Assembly (NCBI RefSeq): GCF_009882945.1 | Contig: NZ_WTUY01000004.1 | Coordinates: 549,341 to 613,340 of the forward strand | Direction of reading: 5' to 3' | From: Alcanivorax sp. DP30 | GTDB lineage: Bacteria; Pseudomonadota; Gammaproteobacteria; Pseudomonadales; Alcanivoracaceae | DNA length: 64,000 nt | Shown here: in pieces, positions 8,671-18,200 of the stretch | Layout: each line of letters opens with the position of its first letter | Numbering within the stretch: position 1 is the stretch's first letter | Notes under the pieces: model-generated | Databases searched by the model: none | What the model saw: only the letters and a program-made list of their open reading frames with translations | Told to the model about the DNA's origin: nothing | Program-made: the position numbers and the translations under genes

Positions 8671-10962
8671 TCAGCCACCATCCTGGCTGGCCACCACGCG
8701 ATCGTCCGTGAGACGGATATTCCCCGCCGGTGCCTGCCCTTCCCGGTCTTCGCCGAAGTACAACGTGGTATGCGGGAACGGAATCTCGATGCCGGCCTTG
8801 TCAAAGTAGATTTTCACCAGCCGGTTGAAGGCGCGGCCCACTGCCCACTGATTACCCGGGGTGGTCTTGATCACCACCCGGATATTCACCGAGCTGTCGG
8901 CCAGAGCCGTTACCCCGGCCACGGTCATGGGCGCCAGGATGTTGTCCCTGTGATCGCCTTCCTTGAGGGCCTCGAAGGCCGCTTCCAGCTGAACGATGGC
9001 ATCGTCGATGTTCTCCCGGTAGGCGATACCGTATTCACCCACGTGGTTGCCGTAATCACGGGTGAAGTTGGACACCGCGTCAACGGAAGAGAAAGGCACA
9101 ATATGGTAGGTGCCATACAGGTCCCGCAACGCCACCGAACGAATCCCGACCCGTTCCACGGTGCCGGAGTTGCCGCCGACGGACACGAAGTCCCCGGTAT
9201 TCATGGCATTCTCCACCTGGATGAAGACCCCGGTAATCACATCCTGGACCAGCTTCTGGGCCCCAAAACCAATGGCCAGACCCAATACACCTGCCCCGGC
9301 AATCAACGGCCCGATATCCACGCCCACCTCGGACAGCACGATCATCACCGTCATGATGATGATGGCAATGGCGAGCGTGGTATGGAACAGCCCCAGCAGG
9401 GTTTCCCCCCGTGCCGCCTGGGCCGCCGTGCTGTTTTCGTCCGGACTGAACTTGTGCTCCACCAGGCTGGCCAGCCCCACCCACACCGCAGCAGACACGG
9501 CCAGAATAATGAGAATATCCAGCAAGGCAGAAACCGTCTGGCTACCGGCCGGCGTGGCGTACCAGGAAGACAAGTCATAGAGCCTCCAGGCATCCAGCGA
9601 GACCACTGCCACCAGCACCAATATCAGGGTACGGATCACTTTCAGGGCCGTGGGGACGTAAGTATTCAACCGTGCCTGTAACCGCGGCATGCTGGCATTC
9701 AGTCGCTCGGGCAGCTGGATTTGCTGGCCAATAAGCTGGCCCAGAGCCACCGACACCAGCAGACCCGTCCCCACGTAAATCAGCGTTTCCAGGGTAGCCA
9801 CTGCCACATAAGGTAAAGCGGTTTCCGGGTTCAAGACGGTGACCGCAAACACCACCACCGCATAGCCCAGGGCCAGCCAGTGCCAGGTGCGCGACAACAG
9901 AAGCAGCAGCAGCCGGATGGGTCCGTAAGCCTGGTTGGCTCGGGTTTCAAGAGCCGTTCGCAAGCTGGCTCGACTGCGCATTATCACCCCCGCTGCATAG
10001 AGCAACGCCACAATCATGATTAGCGTACCGGCACCACTGCCAAGGGCTGGCGACATGTTGTAGTTCAGCACGGGAACCAGCACCAACATACCGTAGCCGA
10101 TCAGGCCCGCCTCCCGGGCCAGGAAACGGTTACAGTAACGGGCCTGCTGGGCCGACACCGGCAAGAGTCTCAAGCCTTCGAACCGTGAGGAAAAGAACAT
10201 CCGCATGGCCGCCTTTGCCAGCTCGACGATCAGGAAAGCATTAAGGAAAAGCGCAAGGCGTGTGGCATCCGCGCCCAGTTGCTCAGTGAGCAGGGGGGCC
10301 AGAAAAGTACCCGCCAAATAGGCGACCACCACCACGGCCACATCGAGCAAGGCGGCGGCTGCCACTGCCACAGCGGTTCGCAGGATAGCCAGCTTCCGAG
10401 ATCCGGCCAGCGCCCAGCGACTGAGCCCCCCGAATGCAGACCCGACAAGCGCCCGCAGGCTCCAGAAGACCGCAAAGGTCACAACAATCAGGATGGCGAT
10501 GTTAATCAGGGCTGCCGTGACAGCCTTGATATCGAAGGGAGTGGTTGTCATGGCTTGGTCTGGCGCTCCACCGTCTTCGCCAAACCATCCGGAGACCAGG
10601 CCAGCCACGGCCGCGAATTGCCGGCCCAGATCCCCCGCAAGGTTACCCGTGGCCGACGCCATACGACGCGCCAGAGAAACCTGTTGCGCAGTCTGACCGC
10701 TGGGCGCCCCCTCGGCGATTTCCGCCGCAGGGACCTCACCGGCAACACCCAGCGGCTCCGGCCCTGCAGCCCCCTCAAGTCCACGCAATTGATCGATAAG
10801 AATCTGACGGCGGGCATCATCTTCAAGCGAGTCCGCAAGATCACCGTATTGGGCTGCAGAGGGTGAGGTCGGTTCTGCATAAACCGAACCGGTCCACAGG
10901 ACGGACAATATCAATGGAAACAGCACAATCAGTGTGCGGAGAAAAACGGGCAAAACGCGCAC
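8671..10962 (-). CDS. Large MscS-family mechanosensitive ion channel
   Basis: Inner-membrane channel of about 763 residues that would open on membrane tension to release solutes during hypo-osmotic shock. The start chosen is GTG at 10962 because AGGAG (10969-10973) sits six bases before it. It gives a clean signal peptide (VLPVFLRTLIVLFPLILS, cleavage after VYA). The frame is open to an ATG at 11013. A periplasmic helical region is followed by about ten hydrophobic segments. Near residues 540-660 lies the MscS core: GAGVLGLAIGFGAQKLVQD (pore helix TM3), then a beta domain with NTGDFVSVGG and VERVGIRS. Length and layout resemble the multi-TM MscM/YbiO-like channels rather than the short MscS. 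It is convergent with the PF10118 gene. Confidence 0.87.
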   Translation of the reverse strand: MRVLPVFLRTLIVLFPLILSVLWTGSVYAEPTSPSAAQYGDLADSLEDDARRQILIDQLRGLEGAAGPEPLGVAGEVPAAEIAEGAPSGQTAQQVSLARRMASATGNLAGDLGRQFAAVAGLVSGWFGEDGGAPDQAMTTTPFDIKAVTAALINIAILIVVTFAVFWSLRALVGSAFGGLSRWALAGSRKLAILRTAVAVAAAALLDVAVVVVAYLAGTFLAPLLTEQLGADATRLALFLNAFLIVELAKAAMRMFFSSRFEGLRLLPVSAQQARYCNRFLAREAGLIGYGMLVLVPVLNYNMSPALGSGAGTLIMIVALLYAAGVIMRSRASLRTALETRANQAYGPIRLLLLLLSRTWHWLALGYAVVVFAVTVLNPETALPYVAVATLETLIYVGTGLLVSVALGQLIGQQIQLPERLNASMPRLQARLNTYVPTALKVIRTLILVLVAVVSLDAWRLYDLSSWYATPAGSQTVSALLDILIILAVSAAVWVGLASLVEHKFSPDENSTAAQAARGETLLGLFHTTLAIAIIIMTVMIVLSEVGVDIGPLIAGAGVLGLAIGFGAQKLVQDVITGVFIQVENAMNTGDFVSVGGNSGTVERVGIRSVALRDLYGTYHIVPFSSVDAVSNFTRDYGNHVGEYGIAYRENIDDAIVQLEAAFEALKEGDHRDNILAPMTVAGVTALADSSVNIRVVIKTTPGNQWAVGRAFNRLVKIYFDKAGIEIPFPHTTLYFGEDREGQAPAGNIRLTDDRVVASQDGG

Positions 10963-11140
10963 AAACAACTCCTTACCCCAGTTGGCGCCCGGGAAATGAT
11001 TTATGAAAGTCATTCAGGTGCCACCGTAACAATCCCCCAACGTCCCGTTGTGAAAATCACGCGAAACCTCTGTGGCCGCTTTGTAAACGTCACTTGGCCG
11101 AAAAGGAGGCCAGGCATGTTTTCAGGGGCAGTGTCGGATA

Positions 11141-11168
11141 TTGACTGTTACATTGCTCAATGTAATTA
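11141..11168 (+). promoter_or_regulatory. Promoter with perfect operator palindrome before the M24-like gene
   Basis: TTGACT (11141-11146) and TAATTA (11163-11168), separated by 16 bases, make a sigma-70-type promoter. The spacer and the first part of the -10 are covered by TTACATTGCTCAATGTAA (11148-11165). This is a perfect 8-bp dyad with a 2-bp centre, placed where a repressor such as a TetR-family dimer would block RNA polymerase. The regulator is not identifiable from this window. Confidence 0.65.
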
Positions 11169-11201
11169 TCAGGCTCATTCCAAAAACAACCCGGAGGCGT
11201 C

Positions 11202-11879
11202 ATGACCGCATTCTGGACCCCGGACCAGCAGGCGCTGGCTCCGTACCTGGAGGCCAAAGGCCTCGCCGAGAAATGCCTGCAGATCATCGCCGCAGCCCTG
11301 CAGCCGGGCATGACGGAGGCGGATTGCCAGCTTTTGATTCGCGACTGGCTGCGCGCCCACCGTGTGTTTGATCCGGCCCGTCCGCCCCGGGTGCGTTTCT
11401 CCGGTCGGCCCAGCCGTCGTCGCTTTGGCCTGAACAGACCCGGGAAGCACCGTTTTCGCCCCGGCATGAGCTATATACTCCAGTGCGATGCGGTACTGAA
11501 CGGCTATGCCGCCAAGGCGTCCCTGTGTGGCCCCGAGGATCACTCGCAGCTGGCAGCCCTGGTGCAGCAGCTGGACGCCTGGCGTCAGGCACTGCCCGCC
11601 GCGCTGGCCCGCGGCGAGACGCCCCAGCAAATGGCAGAGCAGTATCCGGCCATTCGCCAGCACTACCGCCTTGCCCCGCTTACCGGCAACCTGCCCGAGG
11701 GCAATCGCATTGGCGAAGGGCCACTGATTCCCGGTCTGTGGCAATGGCAGTTCAGCCTCAGCGAAGCAGGTCATGGCGTGGCCGGCTGTGAATTTCTGGT
11801 TGTGGACGATCTGGGCCCCCGCTGGCTCAGCGACGGCGCCGAGGCGCTGGTCGTTGATACCCCAACCCTCACCCAATAA
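11202..11879 (+). CDS. M24-like (aminopeptidase P fold) protein, probably non-catalytic
   Basis: A 225-residue cytosolic protein. The opening (LAEKCLQIIAAALQPGMTEADCQLLIRDWL) resembles the start of the pita-bread domain of methionine aminopeptidase/prolidase proteins. The DAVLNGYAAK segment corresponds to the first metal-binding strand (family pattern D-x10-D before the GY motif). The second aspartate is replaced by lysine, and later His/Glu ligands are not recognisable. It is therefore probably a structural or binding relative, not a peptidase. GGAGG lies four bases before the ATG. It is 21 bases upstream of the hydrolase-SDR fusion, so the two are likely co-transcribed from the promoter at 11141. 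The family assignment is tentative. Confidence 0.6.
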   Translation: MTAFWTPDQQALAPYLEAKGLAEKCLQIIAAALQPGMTEADCQLLIRDWLRAHRVFDPARPPRVRFSGRPSRRRFGLNRPGKHRFRPGMSYILQCDAVLNGYAAKASLCGPEDHSQLAALVQQLDAWRQALPAALARGETPQQMAEQYPAIRQHYRLAPLTGNLPEGNRIGEGPLIPGLWQWQFSLSEAGHGVAGCEFLVVDDLGPRWLSDGAEALVVDTPTLTQ

Positions 11880-11900
11880 CAGAGAACAACGAGGCCCGGC

Positions 11901-13643
11901 ATGGTGCAATGGCGTGACAGCAAGGTAACCCGCAACGGCGTGGATCTGGCAGTACGGACTTGGAGCGAAGACAAGAGCCCCACCGTGGTGCTGGTGCATG
12001 GCTACCCGGATGCCAACCATGTCTGGGAAAAAGTGGCCGAGCGGCTCAGCCAGCATTTCAAGGTCGTGGCTTACGATGTCCGGGGTGCCGGCCTGTCTTC
12101 CGTGCCCAAAGGCCGTTCCGCGTACAAGCTGCGGGAATTGCGCGATGACCTGCACGCCGTCATGGATGCCGTCTGCCCCGACGAGAAAGTCCACCTGGTG
12201 GCCCATGACTGGGGTTCCATCCAGACCTGGGAATCGGTGACCGACCCCGGCGCCGAACAGCGTATTGCCTCTTACACCACCCTGTCCGGCCCCTGCCTGG
12301 ATCATGTGGGCCAGTGGATGAAGGCCAATCTCAAGAGCAACCCGGCCGCCGTGCTCAACCAGCTATCCCACTCCTGGTACATCATGGCCTTCCAGCTGCC
12401 GGTTCTGGCCCCCACCCTGTGGAAAGCCGGGCTGGCCAAGGCGTGGCCCAACGTCCTCAAACGCACCGAGAAGCTGGAGAGTGAATCCAGCCCCACTCAA
12501 CTTAAGGATGGCGTCCACGGCATCGAGTTGTACCGGGCCAACATGCTGCCCTGCCTGCTCAAGCCCCGTGAACGCCATACCCGGGTTCCCGTGCAGCTGA
12601 TCGTGGCCCGCGACGACAACTACGTGCGCCCGACCATGCTTGAAGACCTGCCCAAGTGGACCGACCGCCTGTGGCGCCGGGAGCTGGATTGTGGCCACTG
12701 GGGGCCCTTGCTGCAGCACCCGGATGTCACCGCCCGCTGGGTGCGTGAATTCATCCAGCACATTGAAGGCGCCCCCGCCAGCGGCCCGCTGAAGCGCAGC
12801 GAAGTAACTGCTAACTCACCGTCTGGCCCCGATGCAGGCAAGGTCGTGCTGGTCACCGGGGCAGGCTCCGGCATTGGCCGGGAAACCGCCCTGGCGTTTG
12901 GCCGCCGTGGTGCTCTGGTAGTGTGTACCGACATCAACACCGATGCCGCTGCCCGTACCGCCAGCACCATTGTGGCAGAAGGCGGCGACGCCCTGAGCCG
13001 CAAATGCGACGTGAGCAATACCCGCTCCATGGAAACCCTCGCCGCCTGGGTAGAGAAAGAGCTGGGCGCTCCGGACATCGTTATCAATAACGCCGGCATC
13101 GGTCTGTCCGGCTCCCTGCTGGATACCAGCGTCAAGGACTGGCAGCAGGTGCTGGGTGTGAACCTGTGGGGCGTCATTCATGGCTCGCGGCTGTTCGCCC
13201 GGCAAATGGTGGATCAGGCAAAAGCCGGCCATATCGTTAATGTGGCCTCTGCCGCCGCCTTCCTGCCATCGCGCATGCTGCCGGCCTATGCCACCAGCAA
13301 AAGCGCCGTGCTGATGTTCAGTGAATGTCTGCGCGCCGAACTGGCGGATCAAGGTATCGGCGTCAGCGCCATCTGCCCCGGCATCATCAACACCGGCATT
13401 ACCGGCAGCACCCGTTTTGTCGGCGTGGACAACGAAGAACAGCAACGTCGCCGCGAGCATGCCAGCCATCTCTATCAGCGCCGTGCCTTCACCCCGGACC
13501 GGGTGGCCGCAGCCATTGTCGATGCAGTAGAAAGCAACCGCGCCGTGGTTCCGGTCAGTCCAGAAGCCTGGGGCATGCAGTGGCTCGGCCGCCTGACCCC
13601 CAGCCTGGCGCGCAATCTGGCCCAGGTGGAAATCACGCCCTAG
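11901..13643 (+). CDS. Alpha/beta hydrolase fused to short-chain dehydrogenase (EphD-like)
   Basis: A 580-residue two-domain enzyme. Residues 1-300 are an epoxide-hydrolase/dehalogenase-type alpha/beta hydrolase: oxyanion motif HGYPD, nucleophile elbow AHDWGS with Asp103, and a late His in DCGHWGP. Residues 313-575 are an SDR: VTGAGSGIG nucleotide loop, NNAG, then a catalytic Ser in NVASAAAF and Tyr463-x3-Lys467. The domain order is that of mycobacterial EphD. An Asp nucleophile suggests hydrolysis of an epoxide or C-X bond, with the SDR oxidising the alcohol product; that coupling is inference. GAGG precedes the ATG at 11901. It is downstream of the M24-like gene in an apparent operon. The true substrate is unknown, perhaps a long-chain lipid. 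Confidence 0.85.
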   Translation: MVQWRDSKVTRNGVDLAVRTWSEDKSPTVVLVHGYPDANHVWEKVAERLSQHFKVVAYDVRGAGLSSVPKGRSAYKLRELRDDLHAVMDAVCPDEKVHLVAHDWGSIQTWESVTDPGAEQRIASYTTLSGPCLDHVGQWMKANLKSNPAAVLNQLSHSWYIMAFQLPVLAPTLWKAGLAKAWPNVLKRTEKLESESSPTQLKDGVHGIELYRANMLPCLLKPRERHTRVPVQLIVARDDNYVRPTMLEDLPKWTDRLWRRELDCGHWGPLLQHPDVTARWVREFIQHIEGAPASGPLKRSEVTANSPSGPDAGKVVLVTGAGSGIGRETALAFGRRGALVVCTDINTDAAARTASTIVAEGGDALSRKCDVSNTRSMETLAAWVEKELGAPDIVINNAGIGLSGSLLDTSVKDWQQVLGVNLWGVIHGSRLFARQMVDQAKAGHIVNVASAAAFLPSRMLPAYATSKSAVLMFSECLRAELADQGIGVSAICPGIINTGITGSTRFVGVDNEEQQRRREHASHLYQRRAFTPDRVAAAIVDAVESNRAVVPVSPEAWGMQWLGRLTPSLARNLAQVEITP

Positions 13644-13996
13644 CAGAGACGCAACACGCAGCACGCGCTGAAACCCTGCAGCCGCCCGGGCTGTGGGAGC
13701 GTGCCTGCACGCGATAGAGACTTGATCAGGCCCCCATCGCTTGCAGGCAAGCTCCCACAGCGGGGGTTAACAGATGCCATGTTTTTGACCTTCACACCTC
13801 GCACCTGGAAACTCGCCTCCCCCCACACATCCACGAAGTAACTGAAGAAAAGTGGAATATCGCGGTCGCACCCACAGGCCCGCAGCGCGGACATCCGGGG
13901 TGAGCCCCGACCTTCCCCGCGTTGTTGCGTGATGCATGTTGCGTGTTGCCTCTCACGTTCTAGCGCCTGTGCAAAAACCGGGCTATCATCGCAACC
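13644..13996. repeat. Intergenic spacer: heptad arms around a REP pair
   Basis: Left heptad arm 13644-13670 (units like CACGCAG, CACGCGC) and right heptad arm 13918-13955 (units like TGCGTGA, TGCGTGT) are roughly inverted. Between them lies a REP-type pair at 13691-13760: CTGTGGGAGCGTGCCTGCAC, and the inverted ATCGCTTGCAGGCAAGCTCC. The rest of this 353-base gap has no gene that I can support. The MerR promoter should lie in 13956-13996. Confidence 0.65.
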
Positions 13997-14842
13997 ATGA
14001 AATCCAGTGACCGTAACCCTGCAGCCATCCTGCGCAGCCTGAAGAAATATACCCAGCCTGACGCAGAGGAAGCCCCGGCCGAAGCCGGCAATCACAAGGA
14101 ATACACCATTGACGAACTGGCCCGCGAGGGGAGTTCGACAGTGCGTAACGTGCGCGCCTATCAGGACCGCGGCATTTTGCCGTCGCCGGAAAAGCGCGGC
14201 CGCACCGGTATCTATACCGACGTGCATCTGGCGCGCCTGAAGATCATCGGCGCCCTGCTGGAAAGGGGGTATACCCTCAATAATATCCGCGATCTGCTCA
14301 GCGCCTGGGAACAGGGCCGGGAACTCAACGATATTCTCGGCCTGGAAGTGGCCGTCACCAGCTGGCAAACCCCCAGCGTTCCGTCTTACCTGGACTACCA
14401 GGATCTGCTCAACGACTTTGGCGAAGACATCACCCCGGATGTAATGACCAAGGCCGTGAAACTGGGCTATATCATTCCCGAAGGCATGCGCCTGCGCATC
14501 CCTTATCCGCGTATCTACAACGCCGGAAAAGAGCTCAGCGAAGCTGGCGTGCCGCTGGATGCGGTCCTCACCCACGTGACCCTGGTCCGTGAAGAAGTGG
14601 ACAAGCTGGCCGAGCGTTTCATCGGCATGATCATTCACCACCTGGTGGACGAGAAATACGGTGACGAAGCCTTGCCAGAAGGGGAAGACGTGCCCAAGCT
14701 GGCCGATTTCATCACCCGCATCCGCCCTCTGGCCGATGCCGTGGTCAGCGACGAGCTGGGCCGGGTGCTGGAAAAGAGCATCAACAAGATCCTCGTTGAC
14801 CGCCTGGCCAACGTGCTGGCGCATATCGAGAAGAACGGCTGA
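13997..14842 (+). CDS. MerR-family transcriptional regulator
   Basis: A 281-residue DNA-binding regulator. After a 32-residue polar leader comes the winged-helix MerR head YTIDELAREGSSTVRNVRAYQDRGILPSPEKRGRTGIYTDVHLARL (about 34-80), followed by the dimer helix ERGYTLNNIRDLLSAWEQG. The C-terminal 170 residues are helical and lack the clustered Cys or His of metal sensors. The effector is therefore probably an organic molecule or another protein. It lies alone between repeat-rich spacers. It is downstream of, and same-strand as, the hydrolase-SDR fusion, but 350 bases away. Its targets cannot be deduced. The family is clear, the function is not. Confidence 0.85.
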   Translation: MKSSDRNPAAILRSLKKYTQPDAEEAPAEAGNHKEYTIDELAREGSSTVRNVRAYQDRGILPSPEKRGRTGIYTDVHLARLKIIGALLERGYTLNNIRDLLSAWEQGRELNDILGLEVAVTSWQTPSVPSYLDYQDLLNDFGEDITPDVMTKAVKLGYIIPEGMRLRIPYPRIYNAGKELSEAGVPLDAVLTHVTLVREEVDKLAERFIGMIIHHLVDEKYGDEALPEGEDVPKLADFITRIRPLADAVVSDELGRVLEKSINKILVDRLANVLAHIEKNG

Positions 14843-15237
14843 GAAGACAGCTACGAGCCTTGAGCTTCGAGCTACGAGTCGCGGGCCAGGTTTTCCTGTC
14901 CTGCACCTCTCTGCCCACACCATTACCGGGGCGCGCCGGGCACGGCGTTTCAAAACCCACCGTCCTGATCCGCGTTGCAGCTTGAAGCTTGTAGCTTGCC
15001 GCACATTCCCATAATCGCGGGCACATCACACTTCCCCACCTGACGCCCTCCCTCGCGACTCATAGCTCGCAGCTCATGGCTCATGGCTCATGGCTCATGG
15101 CTCATCACTATTTTGCGGTTGGTAGTCTTTTCTTGCTGTTTTGTTGCCCGCTCTCCACAAACCCTATCCAGCGCGCCACTCTTGGGACGATCGTGCTTTT
15201 TTGCATCACAACAACAAGATCCCGAGGAGAGAGCACC
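14843..15237. repeat. Intergenic spacer: heptad inverted-repeat element plus CATGGCT tandem repeat
   Basis: Left heptad arm 14849-14884 (GCTACGA, GCCTTGA, GCTTCGA, GCTACGA) and right arm 14970-15001 (GCTTGAA, GCTTGTA, GCTTGCC) face each other, with a GC-rich core between. A second heptad run at 15050-15105 includes four perfect tandem copies of CATGGCT (15075-15102). The remainder carries the leader of the acylase gene, ending in an AGGAG ribosome site. No other gene is seen. Confidence 0.72.
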
Positions 15238-18200
15238 ATGATACCTGCTCGCATTATCTGTGCCCTGCTTGCCGCCAGCTGTCTGGCTGCTTGTGGCGGT
15301 GGAAGTTCAAGCAACAATCCCGCCCCGGTCGCCAACACCCCCACCCCCAACCAGCCCGAGACGCCTGTCACGCCGACAGGGCCGGAAGAACGCCCATCCG
15401 GGCTGACAACGCCCTTTGCCGACTACGGCACCGTGCTCAATATCCTGCCCCCCGGTCAGGATGACATTGGCGGGATCAGCAGTCTGACCACAGATATCCC
15501 CGGTCTCGGCGATCTGGTCAGCACCCTGTTCGATGATCTGGTGGCCGAGACCGGGCTGGTGCCGGCACTGAGCAAGGAACCCCATTTCGATGACCAGCTG
15601 GGGCTTTATGATGCCCTGGTACGCAGCGAACCCGGCCTGACCGACGACCAGTTGCTGGACTATTTCAAGGCCGCGCCGCTGGTCAGCGCCGAGGCCGGCA
15701 ACTGGCAGAGCGAACAGACCATCGAAGCCGCCAGCTACCAGGTGGATATCAAGCGCGACAGCTTCGGCGTGCCGCATATCTTCGGCGACACTCGTCGGGA
15801 TGCGCTGTTCGGGGCAGGCTATGTGACCGCGGCTGACCGGCTCTTCCTGCTGGATGTGCTGCGCCGTGCCGGGCGTGGTGAACTGTCCCGTTTCCTTGGC
15901 CCCGCCGATTTTTCCTTTGATGAAGACATCGCCGTGAACGCTCCCTACCGTGAGGCCGACCGCACCGCCATGATTGGCAAGACCATCGCCCGCTTCGGTG
16001 ACGATGGCGCCCAGGTCTTCGATGACGCCACCGACTATGTGGCCGGGCTGAATCAGTACGTGGCGGACGCCCGCAGCGGTCTGCTGGAAGTGCCCGTGGA
16101 ATACGTGGCGCTTGGCGTTCAACTGGAGCCCTTCGTGATTGAGGATGTGGTGGCCATCGCCACCCTGATCCAGGGTATCTTCGCCGGCGGCGGCGGCGAT
16201 GAGCACAAGAACGTGCTGCTGCTTCAGGCCCTGCAGGATCAGACCGGCAGCGCCGAAGCCGCCTGCGCCCTGTGGCAGGATCTGCGCCACGGCAATGATC
16301 CGGAATCCTCCGTCACCACCACCGATTCCTTTGCCACCCAGTCGCCGCCCACCCTGCCGGATCTGTGTCCACTCAGCGGCCAGCTGGCCGGCCAGTTTCC
16401 CGGTGCCGTAATGTTCGATGCCGGCTCCTTCCAGAGCTACCAGCCGCTCAGCCACGAACCCTGTGGCCGCCCCGGCCAGCCGGAGTGCCCGGAACCACTG
16501 GGCAACATACCGGCCCTGCCCGGCACCGGTGTGGTTGGTGGCCTGCTGGACACCGTGGGCGATCTGCTTGGCGGGATCCTGTCCCTGTCCTTTCTGGACG
16601 GCGGGGGCGCCGATCTGAACCAGCAATGGGCGCATCTGGGCCGGCAACTGGAAACCCTGTTCGGCGACGAGGCAGCACTCAGCGACGAGCAACGGCAGGC
16701 CACCCTGCAACGGGTAGCCGCCATCCAGACCGGCATCACCGGGCTGCGCGAGGGCTTTCCCTCCACCATGTCCAACGCCCTGCTGCTCAACGCCGAACAT
16801 TCTGCCAGCGGCCAGCCGCTGGCCGTGTTCGGCCCGCAAACCAGCTACTTCGTCCCGCAATTGCTGTTGGAAATGGCCATTCATGGTGGTGATATTCATA
16901 CCCGTGGCATGACCTTTACCGGCCTGCCCTATGTGGTCATCGGCCGCGGCCCGGACTTCGCCTGGAGCGCCACGTCCGGCAGTTCCGACCTTACCGACGT
17001 GCGCGTGGTGCAGCGCTGCCAGCCGGCAGACGCACCTGACCATGGCGAAGGCGGCTACCAGGTCAATGGCCAGTGCCAGCCCTTCGACGTGATCGATGAA
17101 CAGTGGGTTGCTCGCTGGAACCTGGCGTCGTCCACCGATCCGCAGGCCATCGGCCAGAATGAGGCTGTCACCCGCCGGGTGATTCGCACCGCGGAATACG
17201 GCCCGGTGATCGGTTTTGCCACCGTGGGCGGCATGCCGGTGGCGGTAACCCGCCAGCGCAGTACTTACAACGCCGAGCTGGATACCGCCCTGCCGTTCCT
17301 GCAGGCCACCCGTAACGATGTGCACGATGTGCAGAGCTTCTACGACACCTTCTACAACACCACCGGCAGCTTTAACTGGTTCTACATCGACGACCGCGAC
17401 ATCGCCTATTTCCACTCCGGCGACTATCCCCAGCGCGCCGCCGGCATACACCCGGAATTGCCCAGCTGGGGCAATGGCCAATACGACTGGAACGGCTTCC
17501 TGCCGCAACAGGCCCATCCCCAGGCCAGCAACCCCGAGCGTGGCTACCTGGCCAGCTGGAACAACCGGCCGGCCCGTGACTGGTGGGCTGCCGACGCCCA
17601 CGCCCCCTATGGTTCCGCCCATCGCAACGACATTCTTGATGTGCGTCTGCAACAGCTGGTGGAAGAGGGCAGCGTCACTCGGGCACGCATGGTGGAAGCC
17701 ATGGGCGATGCCGCCACCGTGGATCTTCGCGGGCAGGAAATCCTTCCCCCTGCGCTGGCCCTGCTGGAAACGGCGCCCGTCACCGGCGACCAGGACAGCG
17801 CTATCCGCCTGATGCACGACTGGGTGGCCAACGGTGCCATGCGCCGTGACCGGGACGGCAACGGTAATTACGATGAGGAAGCAGCAGTCGCCCTGATGGA
17901 TGCCTGGTATCCGCTGATGATCGATACCCTGCTGCCACAGATCACCGCTGTGGAAGACGTGGATGGCCAGAACCTGTCGTTGATGGGCCGCGACAACAAA
18001 CCCGGTGCCGGTGGCTCCGCCTACAACAATGGCTACTACGGCTATCTGGAGCGGGTGCTGGAACAGGCCCTGGGCACCAGCGCCAGCCCCTACCAGGCAT
18101 TGCGCTGTGCGGACACCGATAACAGCAGCGCCTGCCGGGATGCTCTGGCAGACAGCCTCAACCAGGCCATCGAGCAACTGGGCGGCATCGCCGCCATGGA

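Noticed and set aside
15075-15102. CRISPR-like array
   Set aside because: The repeats are 7-bp units head to tail with no spacers and no cas genes in the window; they are tandem repeats.
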